DNA from: Rhodospirillaceae bacterium
GTDB lineage: Bacteria > Pseudomonadota > Alphaproteobacteria > UBA6615
Length of the DNA stretch: 64,000 bases
Direction of reading: 5' to 3'
Assembly (NCBI GenBank): GCA_018667335.1
Contig: JABIVD010000044.1
Location: 1 to 64,000 of the forward strand
Below are positions 17,222 through 26,583 of this stretch, piece after piece. Below the pieces are notes generated by a model that saw only the letters and a program-made list of their open reading frames with translations, was not told the DNA's origin and did not search any database. Made by a program: the position numbers and the translations under genes. Every line of letters starts with the position of its first letter. The stretch's first letter is position 1.

Positions 17222-17920
17222 TCACATGGTTCCGATAACCTGCAGAGCGCTTGGCAGGATCGTGACGTTGTCCTCGACGCCGCGCACGCCCGGCACGCCT
17301 TCTGCTGCAACACGAACGGCTGTCTTTTCGGATTCTGTCAGCACCCCACCCCAAAGCTGCACGGTGCCATCCCGCACGACATAGCTGACGAAGTTCCCGA
17401 CGCTGGGCAGATCCTCCACCAGCGTCTTGGACAGGGTTTCGCGAATCTGGCGATCGTCACTCTGAACCTCATGGGGCGGCGCAAGCGCGACCAAACCATG
17501 CAACAGGTTGGCACGGCTAACGATCCCCACGAGGCGGCCGTCACGGACGACCGGCACACGCTTGATGCGATGCCGTTCAAGGAGTTGCGCGATGTCGGAC
17601 AACTGGGTGTCCTCGGTGATGGTGATCACCTTCGGGGTCATCACATCGCGCGCATGATGCCCATGGGTCGACACGAACTCCTGGGCCCGTTCCGCCGGGC
17701 TCGTGAACATGTGCAACCACCATGACGTCTGGCGTGCGGTCTGGTTTTCCGACCGACGCATGAGGTCACCCTCGCTGACGATGCCCTGGAGCAACCCCGC
17801 ATCGTCAACGACCGGTACGGCGCTGACATGGCGGGACAGGAATATCCGCGCGATATCCTCAACGCTGGTGTCGGGGGTGACCGTCACCACCTCCGGGGTC
17901 ATAACATCTGCCGCTTGCAT
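17222..17920 (-). CDS. Tandem CBS domain protein with C-terminal BON domain
   Basis: 232 residues from the ATG at 17920 (GGAGAG upstream); a longer open frame starting at a GTG adds 58 residues that look random. CBS1 spans about 3-58 (DVMTPEVVTV...VPVVDDAG), CBS2 about 91-146 (DVMTPKVITI...VPVVRDGR), and a BON domain about 160-225 (SVGNFVSYVVRDGTVQLWGGV). CBS pairs bind adenosyl ligands and sense energy state; BON domains bind phospholipid or membrane. No signal peptide is present. The gene stands alone and divergent from an MFS transporter; its partner is unknown. Confidence 0.9.
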   Translation of the reverse strand: MQAADVMTPEVVTVTPDTSVEDIARIFLSRHVSAVPVVDDAGLLQGIVSEGDLMRRSENQTARQTSWWLHMFTSPAERAQEFVSTHGHHARDVMTPKVITITEDTQLSDIAQLLERHRIKRVPVVRDGRLVGIVSRANLLHGLVALAPPHEVQSDDRQIRETLSKTLVEDLPSVGNFVSYVVRDGTVQLWGGVLTESEKTAVRVAAEGVPGVRGVEDNVTILPSALQVIGTM

Positions 17921-18165
17921 GTCTCTCTCCATCTGCAGCCGGTGAGATGCATATGATCCCCCCGGCACTCGGACAGAGCATTGCGTTGGATCAACCGCTT
18001 CGGCTTCGAACTCAGCGGTAAAAGTCATCCCGGCCGAGCAGCACGTCCAGCCGCTCGCCGCCAGCCCGATTCCCTTCTTTTCTTTCACTGTCACGGCTCC
18101 CGCCGATGACGTCGGCGATGTATGGTAGACGACGCCATCTCCGCCCCAGCCCTTTTCCCGGACAT

Positions 18166-19449
18166 ATGCAGAGCGAAACGCCCTCCGCGCCCTACAGCCG
18201 CCGCGCCGCGATCATCCGGATGGCTCCAATTTTGGGGCTGACGTTCATCCTGGCGCATTTTCTGCGCTCCGCACCGGCCGTGATCGCGCCGAACCTGCGC
18301 GCGGAACTCGGGTTGACCCCGGGCGAGCTCTCGAGCCTGCCCGCGGCGATTTTCCTGGGCGCAGCCCTGATGCAGCTTCCTGTTGGAGTCTTGCTCGACC
18401 GCTTCGGACCCCGGCGCACCATGGCCGGGCTCTTCTCGCTGGCAGCACTCGGCGCCATTGTCTTTTCGGTCGCACAGGGTGTGGTCGGCCTGGCCATCGG
18501 CCTGTTCCTCATCGGGTGCGGGGCCGCGCCGGTCTTTATGGGCGTGATCCTCCTGCTGTCGCGCTGGATCGCCCGCGACCGGCTGGCGACCGGCACCGCC
18601 ATCTCGATCGCCGTCGGCGGCGCGGGGATGCTGTTGTCCGCATCGCCTTTCGCCGCCGCCGTGGAACTCTATGGCTGGAGGACGAGCCTGTTTGTCGTGG
18701 GGGTGATCTCTTTCGTGGTGGCCGGCGCCCTGCTGGTGATGGTGCGCGATAGACCGGACGACGCGCCCCATCCGGCCAGCACCGAAACCCTGCTCGAGAC
18801 GATCCTCGGCCTGCGCCATGTTTTGCGTGACACGCGCATCTATTCGTTTGCCGCCGTCACCGCCGTGTCGGTGGGGACATTGGTGACCATCCGCAATCTC
18901 TGGATCGGGCCCTATCTGAACGATGTGTTCAACCTGGATCTCATCGCGCGCGGCAATGTCATCTTCGTGGTGTCGCTCACCTGGATCATCGCGGCAGTGC
19001 TTTACGGGCCGCTCGATCGAAAATTCGACACGCGGCGCGGGGTCGTGACTTGCGGCATGCTGGCGTTCACCACGATGACCGCCGTGCTGGCGATCAACAG
19101 CAGCAACTCCGTGCTGGTCGTCACCATATTGCTTTCGGGGTTCGCGCTGTTCGCGCCGATGGCACCCCCCATCTTCGCCCACGCCCGCAGCCTGTTTCCC
19201 GACAGCCATTCCGGGCGGGTGTTCACCGCCATAAATGTCTGCACCTGGTCGGGTGTATTTCTGATGCAGATGGGCACCGGCGCGATCCTCGACGCCTTCC
19301 CGGTCGACGAGCTGGGCCGCAGCCCGGCGATCGCCTATCGCACCATGTTCGGGGTGCTGGTGATCATCTTGCTGCTGTCGCTGGTCATCTATCGCCGTGT
19401 CGAGGACGTCCCGCCCTCGACCGAGCGGGAGCATCTTCGCGAGGACTAA
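18166..19449 (+). CDS. MFS transporter
   Basis: About 427 residues with 12 predicted membrane helices in two bundles joined by a polar loop near residues 190-205 (RDRPDDAPHP). The family signature between helices 2 and 3 is GVLLDRFGPRRTM. The start at 18166 gives a normal short cytoplasmic N-terminus; an ATG at 18106 in the same frame is the alternative and neither has a strong ribosome site. It resembles general anion or metabolite carriers of the NarK/ACS type, but no substrate can be assigned. Its stop overlaps the convergent aldo/keto reductase stop. Confidence 0.88.
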   Translation: MQSETPSAPYSRRAAIIRMAPILGLTFILAHFLRSAPAVIAPNLRAELGLTPGELSSLPAAIFLGAALMQLPVGVLLDRFGPRRTMAGLFSLAALGAIVFSVAQGVVGLAIGLFLIGCGAAPVFMGVILLLSRWIARDRLATGTAISIAVGGAGMLLSASPFAAAVELYGWRTSLFVVGVISFVVAGALLVMVRDRPDDAPHPASTETLLETILGLRHVLRDTRIYSFAAVTAVSVGTLVTIRNLWIGPYLNDVFNLDLIARGNVIFVVSLTWIIAAVLYGPLDRKFDTRRGVVTCGMLAFTTMTAVLAINSSNSVLVVTILLSGFALFAPMAPPIFAHARSLFPDSHSGRVFTAINVCTWSGVFLMQMGTGAILDAFPVDELGRSPAIAYRTMFGVLVIILLLSLVIYRRVEDVPPSTEREHLRED

Positions 19450-20465
19450 TTCGCAGCCGAATCGACGAAGACCTTCTTCATCTGGGCATCGGGATAACGC
19501 GTGCCCGCCGCAGCACCGACCGGCACCGCTGCAGAGATCGCTGCCAACTCGTCCGCCGACAGGGACACGCCCATCGCGGCCACATTCTCATCGAACCGCG
19601 AGGCGCGCTTGGTGCCCGGGATGGCCACTACATCGTCGCCCTGCCCGAGCAACCAGGCCAAAGCCAGCTGCGGCGGGGAGCACTTCTTCTGCACCGCGAA
19701 TTCGGCGACCCGAAGGGCCAGCTCACGGTTCTGCTGGAAATTGCCCTGGGAGAACCGGGGGTGACGATAATGGGGATCGTCCTCCGCGACAGTTTCCGCA
19801 TTGATGAAGTCATCGGTCAGCAGGCCACGTCCGAGCGGCGAATAGGCCACGAAGGAAATACCCAGCTCGCTGGTGGCCGCGCGGATCTGCTCGGCCTCAT
19901 CGCGATAGAGTAGCGAATACTCGCTCTGCACCGCGGCCAGCGGATGGGTTGCATGGGCGCGGCGAATGGTTTCGGGCTTGGCCTCGCAGATACCGATCGC
20001 CCGGACCTTGCCGGCATCGATCAGCTTGGCCATGGCGCCGACAGTGTCCTCGATCGGAACATCCTGATCGACACGGTGCTGGAAATAGAGATCAATCACA
20101 TCGACACCGAGGCGCTTCAGGCTCGCGTCGCAGGCTTCGGGGACATACTCGGGGCGCCCGTTCACACCCATGCCACCGCCTTCGAGCTGAACCTGGCCAA
20201 ACTTGCTCGCCAGCACCACCTTGTCGCGATAGCCGTCAGCAAGCGCACGCGCCAGCACCTCCTCGTTATGGCCCCAGCCATACATGTCGGAGGAATCCAG
20301 AAAATCGATGCCCTGATCGATCGCATAGCGGACGAACTTCACATTTTCCTCGTCGTCCGCCGCGCCATAGGCGCCCGACAGGGACATACAGCCCAGTCCG
20401 ACGGGCGCGCATTTCAGATCACTGCTGCCGAGCTGGCGTTTCGTTACCTTGCTGATGCCGGTCAT
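19446..20465 (-). CDS. Aldo/keto reductase
   Basis: 339 residues from the ATG at 20465, nine bases after AAGGGGAA. TIM-barrel NADPH enzyme with the catalytic tetrad Asp (FLDSSDMYG), Tyr (DMYGWG), Lys (VLASKFG) and His (LYFQHRVD). It groups with the AKR13/YakC-type bacterial reductases of small aldehydes and quinones. Its stop overlaps that of the convergent MFS gene by a few bases. It precedes the ThDP enzyme by 139 bases in genome order but is downstream of it on the same strand, so cotranscription is possible. Confidence 0.93.
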   Translation of the reverse strand: MTGISKVTKRQLGSSDLKCAPVGLGCMSLSGAYGAADDEENVKFVRYAIDQGIDFLDSSDMYGWGHNEEVLARALADGYRDKVVLASKFGQVQLEGGGMGVNGRPEYVPEACDASLKRLGVDVIDLYFQHRVDQDVPIEDTVGAMAKLIDAGKVRAIGICEAKPETIRRAHATHPLAAVQSEYSLLYRDEAEQIRAATSELGISFVAYSPLGRGLLTDDFINAETVAEDDPHYRHPRFSQGNFQQNRELALRVAEFAVQKKCSPPQLALAWLLGQGDDVVAIPGTKRASRFDENVAAMGVSLSADELAAISAAVPVGAAAGTRYPDAQMKKVFVDSAAN

Positions 20466-20604
20466 GATTTTCACTTCCCCTTGTCTACCGCGAATGGGCA
20501 GGATTTATCTCTCCGGTTTCGATCCGGTGTGAACATGGCAGCAGCATAACTGCGCCGAACGGTAGATGCGAGGCACCCGCCGTGAGAAATCCACCGGGGA
20601 CCGA

Positions 20605-22275
20605 TCAGGGCGCCCAAGCATCCGGCGTGATGCTGCCGATATCGGTTTTCACATCGATCATAGCCGGTCGCCCGCTGGCGATCGCCTGATCCAGCGCACC
20701 CTCGAATTCGCCCGGTTTCTCGACAGTCAGCCCCAGCCCACCCATGGACTCCGCGATCTGCGCGAAGTCCGTATCCTGGAAGATCCAGAGATCATCCGAC
20801 CCCGGCGTCTGGCCGCCATAGGTCGCTTCGTTGATCCCCTTTTCCTGATTGAGCGAGTGGTTGTTGTTGACCACCGTGACGGTGTTGATGCCGTTGCGGA
20901 CCGCCGTTTCCATTTCCGTGAGGTGGTACCACATGGCCCCATCCCCGGCGAAGCAGATGACCGGCCGGTCCGGGGCGGCACACTTCGCCCCCATAGCGGC
21001 CGGAAACGCCCAGCCGAGCGATCCCGCACAGCGGATATAGGTCTGCCCGGGATGCTTCAGGTCGATCATCGAGCCGGTCCACACGCCCGAATGGCCCGTG
21101 TCGGAAACCAGAATCGCGTCACTCGGTAAATGGGCCGTGTATTCCGCGCACAGGCGCTCGGTGCGAAACGGCACATCATCCGATGCCATCAGGGGCGCCA
21201 CCTCGGCCCGCCATTCGGCGACGAGTGCGCGCGTGCGCTCCAGCCAGGACGCGCGGTCGGCGGTTTTCTCGGTTGCCGTCAGCAGCGCCGACAGCCCGGC
21301 GCGGGCATCGCACTGCATGGCCGCGCGGACCGGATAGCTCCGGCCCAGTTCGCGCGGGTCGATATCGATCTGCACGATCGCGGCCTCGGGGCCCGGCACC
21401 CGCCACTCGTTGGTCACCATGCCGCCGGTGCTGCAGCCGACATAAATCACGAGATCGGCCTCGCAGACGGCCCGGTTGGCACACCAGCGCGAATAGGCGC
21501 CGACCACCCCGACGCACAGAGGATGGATATCGGGGATCATGCCCTTGCCGTTGAGCGAGGTGGCCACGGGGATCGAAAGCGCCTCCGCCAACGCCACGAG
21601 TTCCGCGCCCGCGCCGCTGTGTTTGACACCGCCACCGGCCACGATGATCGGTTTCCTGGCCGCCGCAATTTCCCGGGCGACAGCCGCGACACCGGCCGGA
21701 TCGGGTTCGGGCCGGAACGGCGGGATCTGCTTGAATTGCTCCTCGATCAGAACCTCAAGATCCGCTTCGACCTCGAGGATGTCCTGACCGACAATCCCGT
21801 CGAAATCGAGATGGACCGGTGCGGGCTGCCCGCTGACCGCCTCACGAAATGCCTGTCGCAGGGCCCGGGGCAGTTGATCGATGTTGGTGATCGCGTTGCT
21901 GTATTTCGTCACCGCCTCGAAGGGTCCGCGATGGTCCACCTCCTGATAGGCATGCCGCTGCTGATAGGCCTGTGAGCGCCGGCCCGTCAACGCGATCACA
22001 GGCGATCCGGCCAGATAGGGGTCCTGAAGGCCTGCCGCCAGGTTGGCCGCGCCGACCGCCTGGGCCATACAGACCCCGGGATGTCCCGCGATCCGCGCAT
22101 AGCCGTCGGCCATGTAGGCCGCCGGCTTCTCGCCATGCACCATGATCCGGCGCATGCCCAACTCCTCGATCTCCTTAAGCACGCCGATGCCGAAAACCGG
22201 CATGAAGAAGACGTGGCTCAACCCATAGCCTTTCAGGGTTTCCGCCAGAAACCGCGAACCTGTCATTTTTGTCAT
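20605..22275 (-). CDS. Thiamine diphosphate-dependent enzyme (acetolactate synthase/benzoylformate decarboxylase family)
   Basis: 556 residues from the ATG at 22275 with GGGAGA seven bases upstream. PYR domain with catalytic Glu49 (MVHGEKPAAYMADGYA), central DHAP-binding domain, and PP domain with the GDGAMW...NN ThDP/Mg motif (GDGAMWYHLTEMET then VVNNNHSLNQ). It is close in layout to IlvB-like large subunits but no regulatory IlvH-type subunit is present, and the annotation of the reaction must stay open: decarboxylation or carboligation of a 2-oxo acid. The first ATG overlaps the stop of the decayed hydrolase upstream (ATGA), so the two were once one transcription and translation unit. Confidence 0.9.
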   Translation of the reverse strand: MTKMTGSRFLAETLKGYGLSHVFFMPVFGIGVLKEIEELGMRRIMVHGEKPAAYMADGYARIAGHPGVCMAQAVGAANLAAGLQDPYLAGSPVIALTGRRSQAYQQRHAYQEVDHRGPFEAVTKYSNAITNIDQLPRALRQAFREAVSGQPAPVHLDFDGIVGQDILEVEADLEVLIEEQFKQIPPFRPEPDPAGVAAVAREIAAARKPIIVAGGGVKHSGAGAELVALAEALSIPVATSLNGKGMIPDIHPLCVGVVGAYSRWCANRAVCEADLVIYVGCSTGGMVTNEWRVPGPEAAIVQIDIDPRELGRSYPVRAAMQCDARAGLSALLTATEKTADRASWLERTRALVAEWRAEVAPLMASDDVPFRTERLCAEYTAHLPSDAILVSDTGHSGVWTGSMIDLKHPGQTYIRCAGSLGWAFPAAMGAKCAAPDRPVICFAGDGAMWYHLTEMETAVRNGINTVTVVNNNHSLNQEKGINEATYGGQTPGSDDLWIFQDTDFAQIAESMGGLGLTVEKPGEFEGALDQAIASGRPAMIDVKTDIGSITPDAWAP

Positions 22276-23119
22276 TGTTTTCTCCCGCTTGGTTCGGCCC
22301 CCGGTTTCACCGGTGGTCCCGCATGTTCCTGTCTTTCGAGTTCCGCGACGCCGCCCGCGCCGAACAGGCGCGCAGCGTTCCCGTGTGCGATGCCCCGGGC
22401 AATGTCCGGCGGTAACTGGGCCAGCCAGACGCGGTGTCGGTCGGTCACATAGGTGTCCGACGGCGTCATAAATCGTTTGGGATGAGTTGTAAACAGATCT
22501 CGCCACACCGGATCGAGCGCCCCGCCGGGCGCAATCTCGAAACCCCGGATCTAAATCTCAGCCCAGAGGTTTTCATGGGCAGCGAGTGTCCGCGCGATCA
22601 CCTCGGGCGGGTCGGCCATGCCCGCATGGGCCCAGAGAATACGAGCGTCCGGCGTGTGGGCGAATATGGCCTCGATCACCTGTGAGTCCGCATGAACATG
22701 CAGCAGCCGGTTGGTCTCAGCCGTCATCCGCGCCACCGCGCGCACGGTTTCACTATCCGCAGAATTGACCTGATGGAGATTGAACTCGCCGATCCCGGCA
22801 TAGCGATCGGGGCGCCAACGCGCCTTGAGATACGGCAGCGCGTCGGGATGCCTGAACCAGTTGCCGGCGTGCACGTCGCCGCCATAGGGGCGCAGGAACG
22901 GGACCACCAGACCGGGCCCGCCTGCTTTCAGCAGGGCCAGCGTATTGTCATCCGACGTGCCGGACACGAGCGCCCGGGGCACCCCGGCCGCGTGCATCTT
23001 CTCGACGATCTGGGCCGGGCTGTAGGCGACCGCGGCATCCTCGTTGTAATGGACGGAACCGCGGCGATGGCGGCACCCGCCACCAGCAGCCGCGCAACCT
23101 GTTTCATCTCGAATTTCAT
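22272..23119 (-). pseudogene. Decayed exported amidohydrolase-superfamily metal-dependent hydrolase
   Basis: The ATG at 23119 opens a clean signal peptide (MKFEMKQVARLLVAGAAIA) but the frame then changes near 23046-23052, where the reading frame of a TIM-barrel hydrolase takes over (VHYNEDAAVAYSPAQIVEKM). The N-terminal metal motif DAHxHxS is reduced to VHYNED, so one metal His is missing. The hydrolase frame then runs through ILWAHAGM and stops at an in-frame TAG (22551-22553), after which the same frame continues with homologous sequence (FEIAPGGALDPVWRDLF, HGNAARLF) to a TGA at 22272. A single base change TCG to TAG would explain the stop. The end overlaps the ThDP enzyme start. Confidence 0.82.
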
Positions 23120-23219
23120 GGTCCGATGCTGCCGCGCTTGGCGGGCTGCCGCAACACGGGGCACATGCTAGTTTCCGTCGATCGAAAGAAGTTTCCGCCT
23201 CAACAGCGGAGGCGCGGTG

Positions 23220-24104
23220 ATGCGCTCGTTCCCAGGTTCCAGCCTGATTTCCGGACTTCTCGCGGTGGGCCTGATGGCCACCGTGATAGCCGCTCTGATG
23301 GCTATTGTGATAGCAACTGGCTCGATCGCATCCGCGCAGGACGCGACCACCAAATACGTCCGGTTCACCCATGATGGGCAGACAGGCTTCGGAATTCTGA
23401 ACGGAACCAGCATCGCCACCCTGGATGGCGATCCGATCGCGGGGGCGAAGCCGACCGGGCAAACCGTCGCGCTCGACAGCGTCAGGCTTCTGCCGCCGGC
23501 CGATGCGAGCAAGGTTTTCGCCGTCGGCATGAACTTCGCCAGTCACATTTCCTCGGCGTCGGACCGCCCGCCGCCCCTGTTCCTGAAGCTCCCGACCTCG
23601 CTGACGGGCAGCGGCAGCGATGTCGAATTACCGCCGGACGCCAACAATGTGCATTTCGAGGGCGAGCTGGTTCTGGTCATCGGCAAGCAGGCGAAGAACG
23701 TGTCCGAGGCCGACGCGCTGGATTATGTTTTCGGTCTGACCGCCGGCAACAACCTGACCGAGCGCAGCCGGCAGGGCCGTGACCTGCAGTGGATGCGCGC
23801 CAAGGCGGCCGACGGATTCGGTCCGGCGGGACCAGCGCTGGTGACCGGCCTCGATCCGAATAATATCCTGCTTACCACCCGGCTGAACGGCGAAATCGTG
23901 CAGCAGGAAAACACCCGAAACATGATCCACAAGCCGGCCAAGGTCGTCAGCTATCTGAGCCGATACTTCACCTTCAACCCCGGCGACATGATTTTCATGG
24001 GTACGCCGGGCCGCACCTCCGCGCTCGATAATGGTGACGTCGTGACGGTCACAATCGAGGGCATCGGCACCCTGTCCAACAGGACCGTCAGGCCAGGCGG
24101 CTGA
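23220..24104 (+). CDS. Exported fumarylacetoacetate hydrolase-fold protein
   Basis: 294 residues from the ATG at 23220 with GGAGG seven bases upstream. The first 35 residues form an N-terminal hydrophobic signal or anchor ending at SIASAQDA, which is unusual because FAH-fold enzymes are cytoplasmic. The catalytic domain keeps the metal Glu pair E147-x-E149 (FEGELVLVIG) but the metal Asp that follows in the family is Asn178 (TAGNNLTER). It may hydrolyse or decarboxylate a 2-oxo acid in the periplasm, or be a binding relative. It is divergent from the decayed exported hydrolase across 100 bases, which points to a former shared periplasmic role. Confidence 0.85.
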   Translation: MRSFPGSSLISGLLAVGLMATVIAALMAIVIATGSIASAQDATTKYVRFTHDGQTGFGILNGTSIATLDGDPIAGAKPTGQTVALDSVRLLPPADASKVFAVGMNFASHISSASDRPPPLFLKLPTSLTGSGSDVELPPDANNVHFEGELVLVIGKQAKNVSEADALDYVFGLTAGNNLTERSRQGRDLQWMRAKAADGFGPAGPALVTGLDPNNILLTTRLNGEIVQQENTRNMIHKPAKVVSYLSRYFTFNPGDMIFMGTPGRTSALDNGDVVTVTIEGIGTLSNRTVRPGG

Positions 24105-24255
24105 TCGGCACCGTCCAGACACGCCAGGTCAGAGGGCATACCGGTTCTCGATCCGAACCCCGCACTTGCCCGCCGACCAATCCTTGCTAGGGTAGCGGAA
24201 GATCGGACCACATAGGATTCGGCGCGCAATTACACGTGTTCCCGGAGAACGTCAG

Positions 24256-26583
24256 ATGGAAAAATTCGGTGTTGGCCAAAGTGTGCGCCGCGAGGAAGAC
24301 CCGCGCCTGCTACGTGGGCGCGGGCTGTTCACAAACGATGTGAATCTGCCCAACCAGACCTACGCGATTATGCTGCGCTCGCCTCATGCCCATGCCGAGA
24401 TCAGATCGATCGACACGGCTGCGGCCAGTTCCGCACCCGGCGTGCAAGGGGTTTTCACCGGCGAGAACGTCGCGGCAGACAATCTGGGTGTCCCCGGCAT
24501 GCCGGCTAAATGGAAGCGCCCCGACGGCGAACCCATGAAGTATCGGCCGCAGCCGCCGCTAGCCCTGGGCCGCGTGCGCTATGTCGGCGATCCGGTCGCA
24601 CTCGTAGTCGCCGATACCCTCGATCAGGCGCGCGACGCCGCGGAACTGATTGACGTGGACTACCAGGACCTGCCGTCGATCACGAACACGGCCAAGACGG
24701 TCGATCCCGACGCCGCGCTGGTGTGGGACGATTCCCCCGACAACGTCTCCGGCCAGTTCCAGGCCGGTAACGCCGACGCCGTGGAAGCGGCGTTCGCGAA
24801 CGCGGCACGCATCGTGAAACGACGCTTCGTCATCAGCCGTGTGTTCGCCCAGTATATGGAGCCGCGCGGCGCCATCGGTGACTATGACGAGCATGAGGAC
24901 CGCTACACGCTGCACGCCGACGTGCAGTACCCCCACCGGGTCCGTCAGCTCCTGTCCGAGAAGATCTTCGGCGTTCCCGAGCAGGCGATGCGGGTCGTCG
25001 CGCGCGATGTGGGCGGCGGTTTCGGCACCAAGGGCTGGCAGTATGCCGAGCACCGGCTCGTGCTGTGGGCCTCGCGCAAGATCGGCCGGCCCGTGAAGTG
25101 GAATTGCGAACGCAGCGAGGCGGTCCAGGCCGACGAGCATGGACGCGACAATGTCACCGAAGCTGAACTCGCCTTCGATGCCGACAACAATGTGATCGGC
25201 CTACGGGTCAACACCATCGCGAATATCGGTGCCTACCTGTCGGCAATCCGGAACCTGCTGTCGGTGTTCACCAATGTGGGCACACTGATCGGCGTCTATG
25301 ACATCCCGGCGGCCCATGTGACCGTGCGCACGGTGCATTCGAACACCAACCCCACCGCGCCTTATCGCGGCGCCGGGCGGCCCGAGGCCACCTATGTGAT
25401 CGAGCGTATGTTGGATGAATCGGCCCGCGAGATCGGCATCGACCCGGCAGAGCTGCGCGCCCGGAACATGATCGCGTCGGATGCCATGCCGCTGACGACG
25501 GCGCTCGGGCTGTCCTATGACTGCGGTGCCTTCACGGAGAACCAGGCCAAGGTGCTGGAGATGGCCGACTATCCGGGCTTCACGGCGCGACGCGAAGGCT
25601 CAAACGCCCGCGGCAAGCTGCGCGGCATCGGCATCGCTAACCCGATCGAACGCGCGGGCTCGCCGTCCCCCGATTTCGCCGAGGTGCGGTTCAACACCGA
25701 CGGCAGCACCACGGTCTTGATGGGCACAAAGAGCCAGGGCCAGGGCCATGAGACCATGTACAAGCAGATCGTCGGCGAGCGGCTGGGCCTTGACCCGCGC
25801 GACGTGCGGGTTATCGACGGCGACACCGACCGGGTCGCCTTCGGCATCGGGACAATGGGCTCGCGATCGACCGTGATCGGCGGATCGGCACTCTACTATG
25901 CCTCAGAGAAAATAATCACAAAGGCGCGCCAGATCGCGGCACATCTGCTCGAAGCGGACGGCACTGATATCGAGTTCGCCGACGGCATCTTCACGGTCGC
26001 GGGCACCGACAAATCGATGCCGCTCAAGGACGTGGCCAAGGCCGCATTCCTGCCCGCCAAGCTGCCCGCCGGGATCGAACCTGGCCTGTTTGAAACGGCG
26101 ACCTTCGTCCCCGAGGACGACACCTACCCCAACGGCAGCCATGTCTGCGAGGTCGAGATCGACCCAGAAACGGGTGTCGTGGAACTGGTCGGCTACTGGG
26201 TGGTCGACGATGTGGGCGTGATGGTCAACCCGACCATCGTGAAGGGCCAGATCCACGGCGGAATCGCCCAGGGGCTCGGCCAGGTGCTGATGGAGCAGGT
26301 CGTCTACGATCCGGACAACGGCCAGCTTCTGAGCGGCTCATTCATGGATTACGCGATGCCGCGGGCCGACAATTTCTCGAACATCGAGATTGTCGGCAAC
26401 GCCGTCCCGACCAAGCGCAACCCGCTGGGGGTCAAGGGCGCCGGTGAAGCCGGCACCGTGGGCGCGCTGCCCGCCATGATGAATGCGATCATGAACGCGC
26501 TGGCCGAGGTCGGGGTGGAGCATCTCGACATGCCCGCGTCACCCGACCGGGTCTGGCAGGCGATCGCCGAGGCGCGAGGCTAG
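24256..26583 (+). CDS. Xanthine dehydrogenase-family molybdopterin-binding large subunit (CoxL form II-like)
   Basis: 775 residues with a GGAGAA site six bases before the ATG. N-terminal domain opens with VGQSVRREEDPRLLRG; the active-site loop near residue 369 is PYRGAGRPEA, the form II pattern, not the AYRCSFR of true carbon monoxide dehydrogenase. The catalytic Glu is near residue 730 (GAGEAGTVG). These subunits hydroxylate heteroaromatic or aldehyde substrates at a molybdenum cytosine dinucleotide centre. The FAD and 2Fe-2S subunits that complete such enzymes are absent on both sides, so it must pair with distant genes. Confidence 0.92.
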   Translation: MEKFGVGQSVRREEDPRLLRGRGLFTNDVNLPNQTYAIMLRSPHAHAEIRSIDTAAASSAPGVQGVFTGENVAADNLGVPGMPAKWKRPDGEPMKYRPQPPLALGRVRYVGDPVALVVADTLDQARDAAELIDVDYQDLPSITNTAKTVDPDAALVWDDSPDNVSGQFQAGNADAVEAAFANAARIVKRRFVISRVFAQYMEPRGAIGDYDEHEDRYTLHADVQYPHRVRQLLSEKIFGVPEQAMRVVARDVGGGFGTKGWQYAEHRLVLWASRKIGRPVKWNCERSEAVQADEHGRDNVTEAELAFDADNNVIGLRVNTIANIGAYLSAIRNLLSVFTNVGTLIGVYDIPAAHVTVRTVHSNTNPTAPYRGAGRPEATYVIERMLDESAREIGIDPAELRARNMIASDAMPLTTALGLSYDCGAFTENQAKVLEMADYPGFTARREGSNARGKLRGIGIANPIERAGSPSPDFAEVRFNTDGSTTVLMGTKSQGQGHETMYKQIVGERLGLDPRDVRVIDGDTDRVAFGIGTMGSRSTVIGGSALYYASEKIITKARQIAAHLLEADGTDIEFADGIFTVAGTDKSMPLKDVAKAAFLPAKLPAGIEPGLFETATFVPEDDTYPNGSHVCEVEIDPETGVVELVGYWVVDDVGVMVNPTIVKGQIHGGIAQGLGQVLMEQVVYDPDNGQLLSGSFMDYAMPRADNFSNIEIVGNAVPTKRNPLGVKGAGEAGTVGALPAMMNAIMNALAEVGVEHLDMPASPDRVWQAIAEARG

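Noticed and set aside
17923-18094. N-terminal extension of the CBS-BON protein
   Set aside because: Extra 58 residues have no similarity and lack a ribosome site, while 17920 has GGAGAG upstream.
22551-22553. TAG as pyrrolysine or recoded sense codon
   Set aside because: No pylT or pyl genes are visible, the frame also carries a frameshift and lost metal His upstream, and no other family member has a coded residue problem here; decay is the simpler reading.
23217-23219. GTG start for the exported FAH protein
   Set aside because: The ATG directly after it has better spacing to the GGAGG site.
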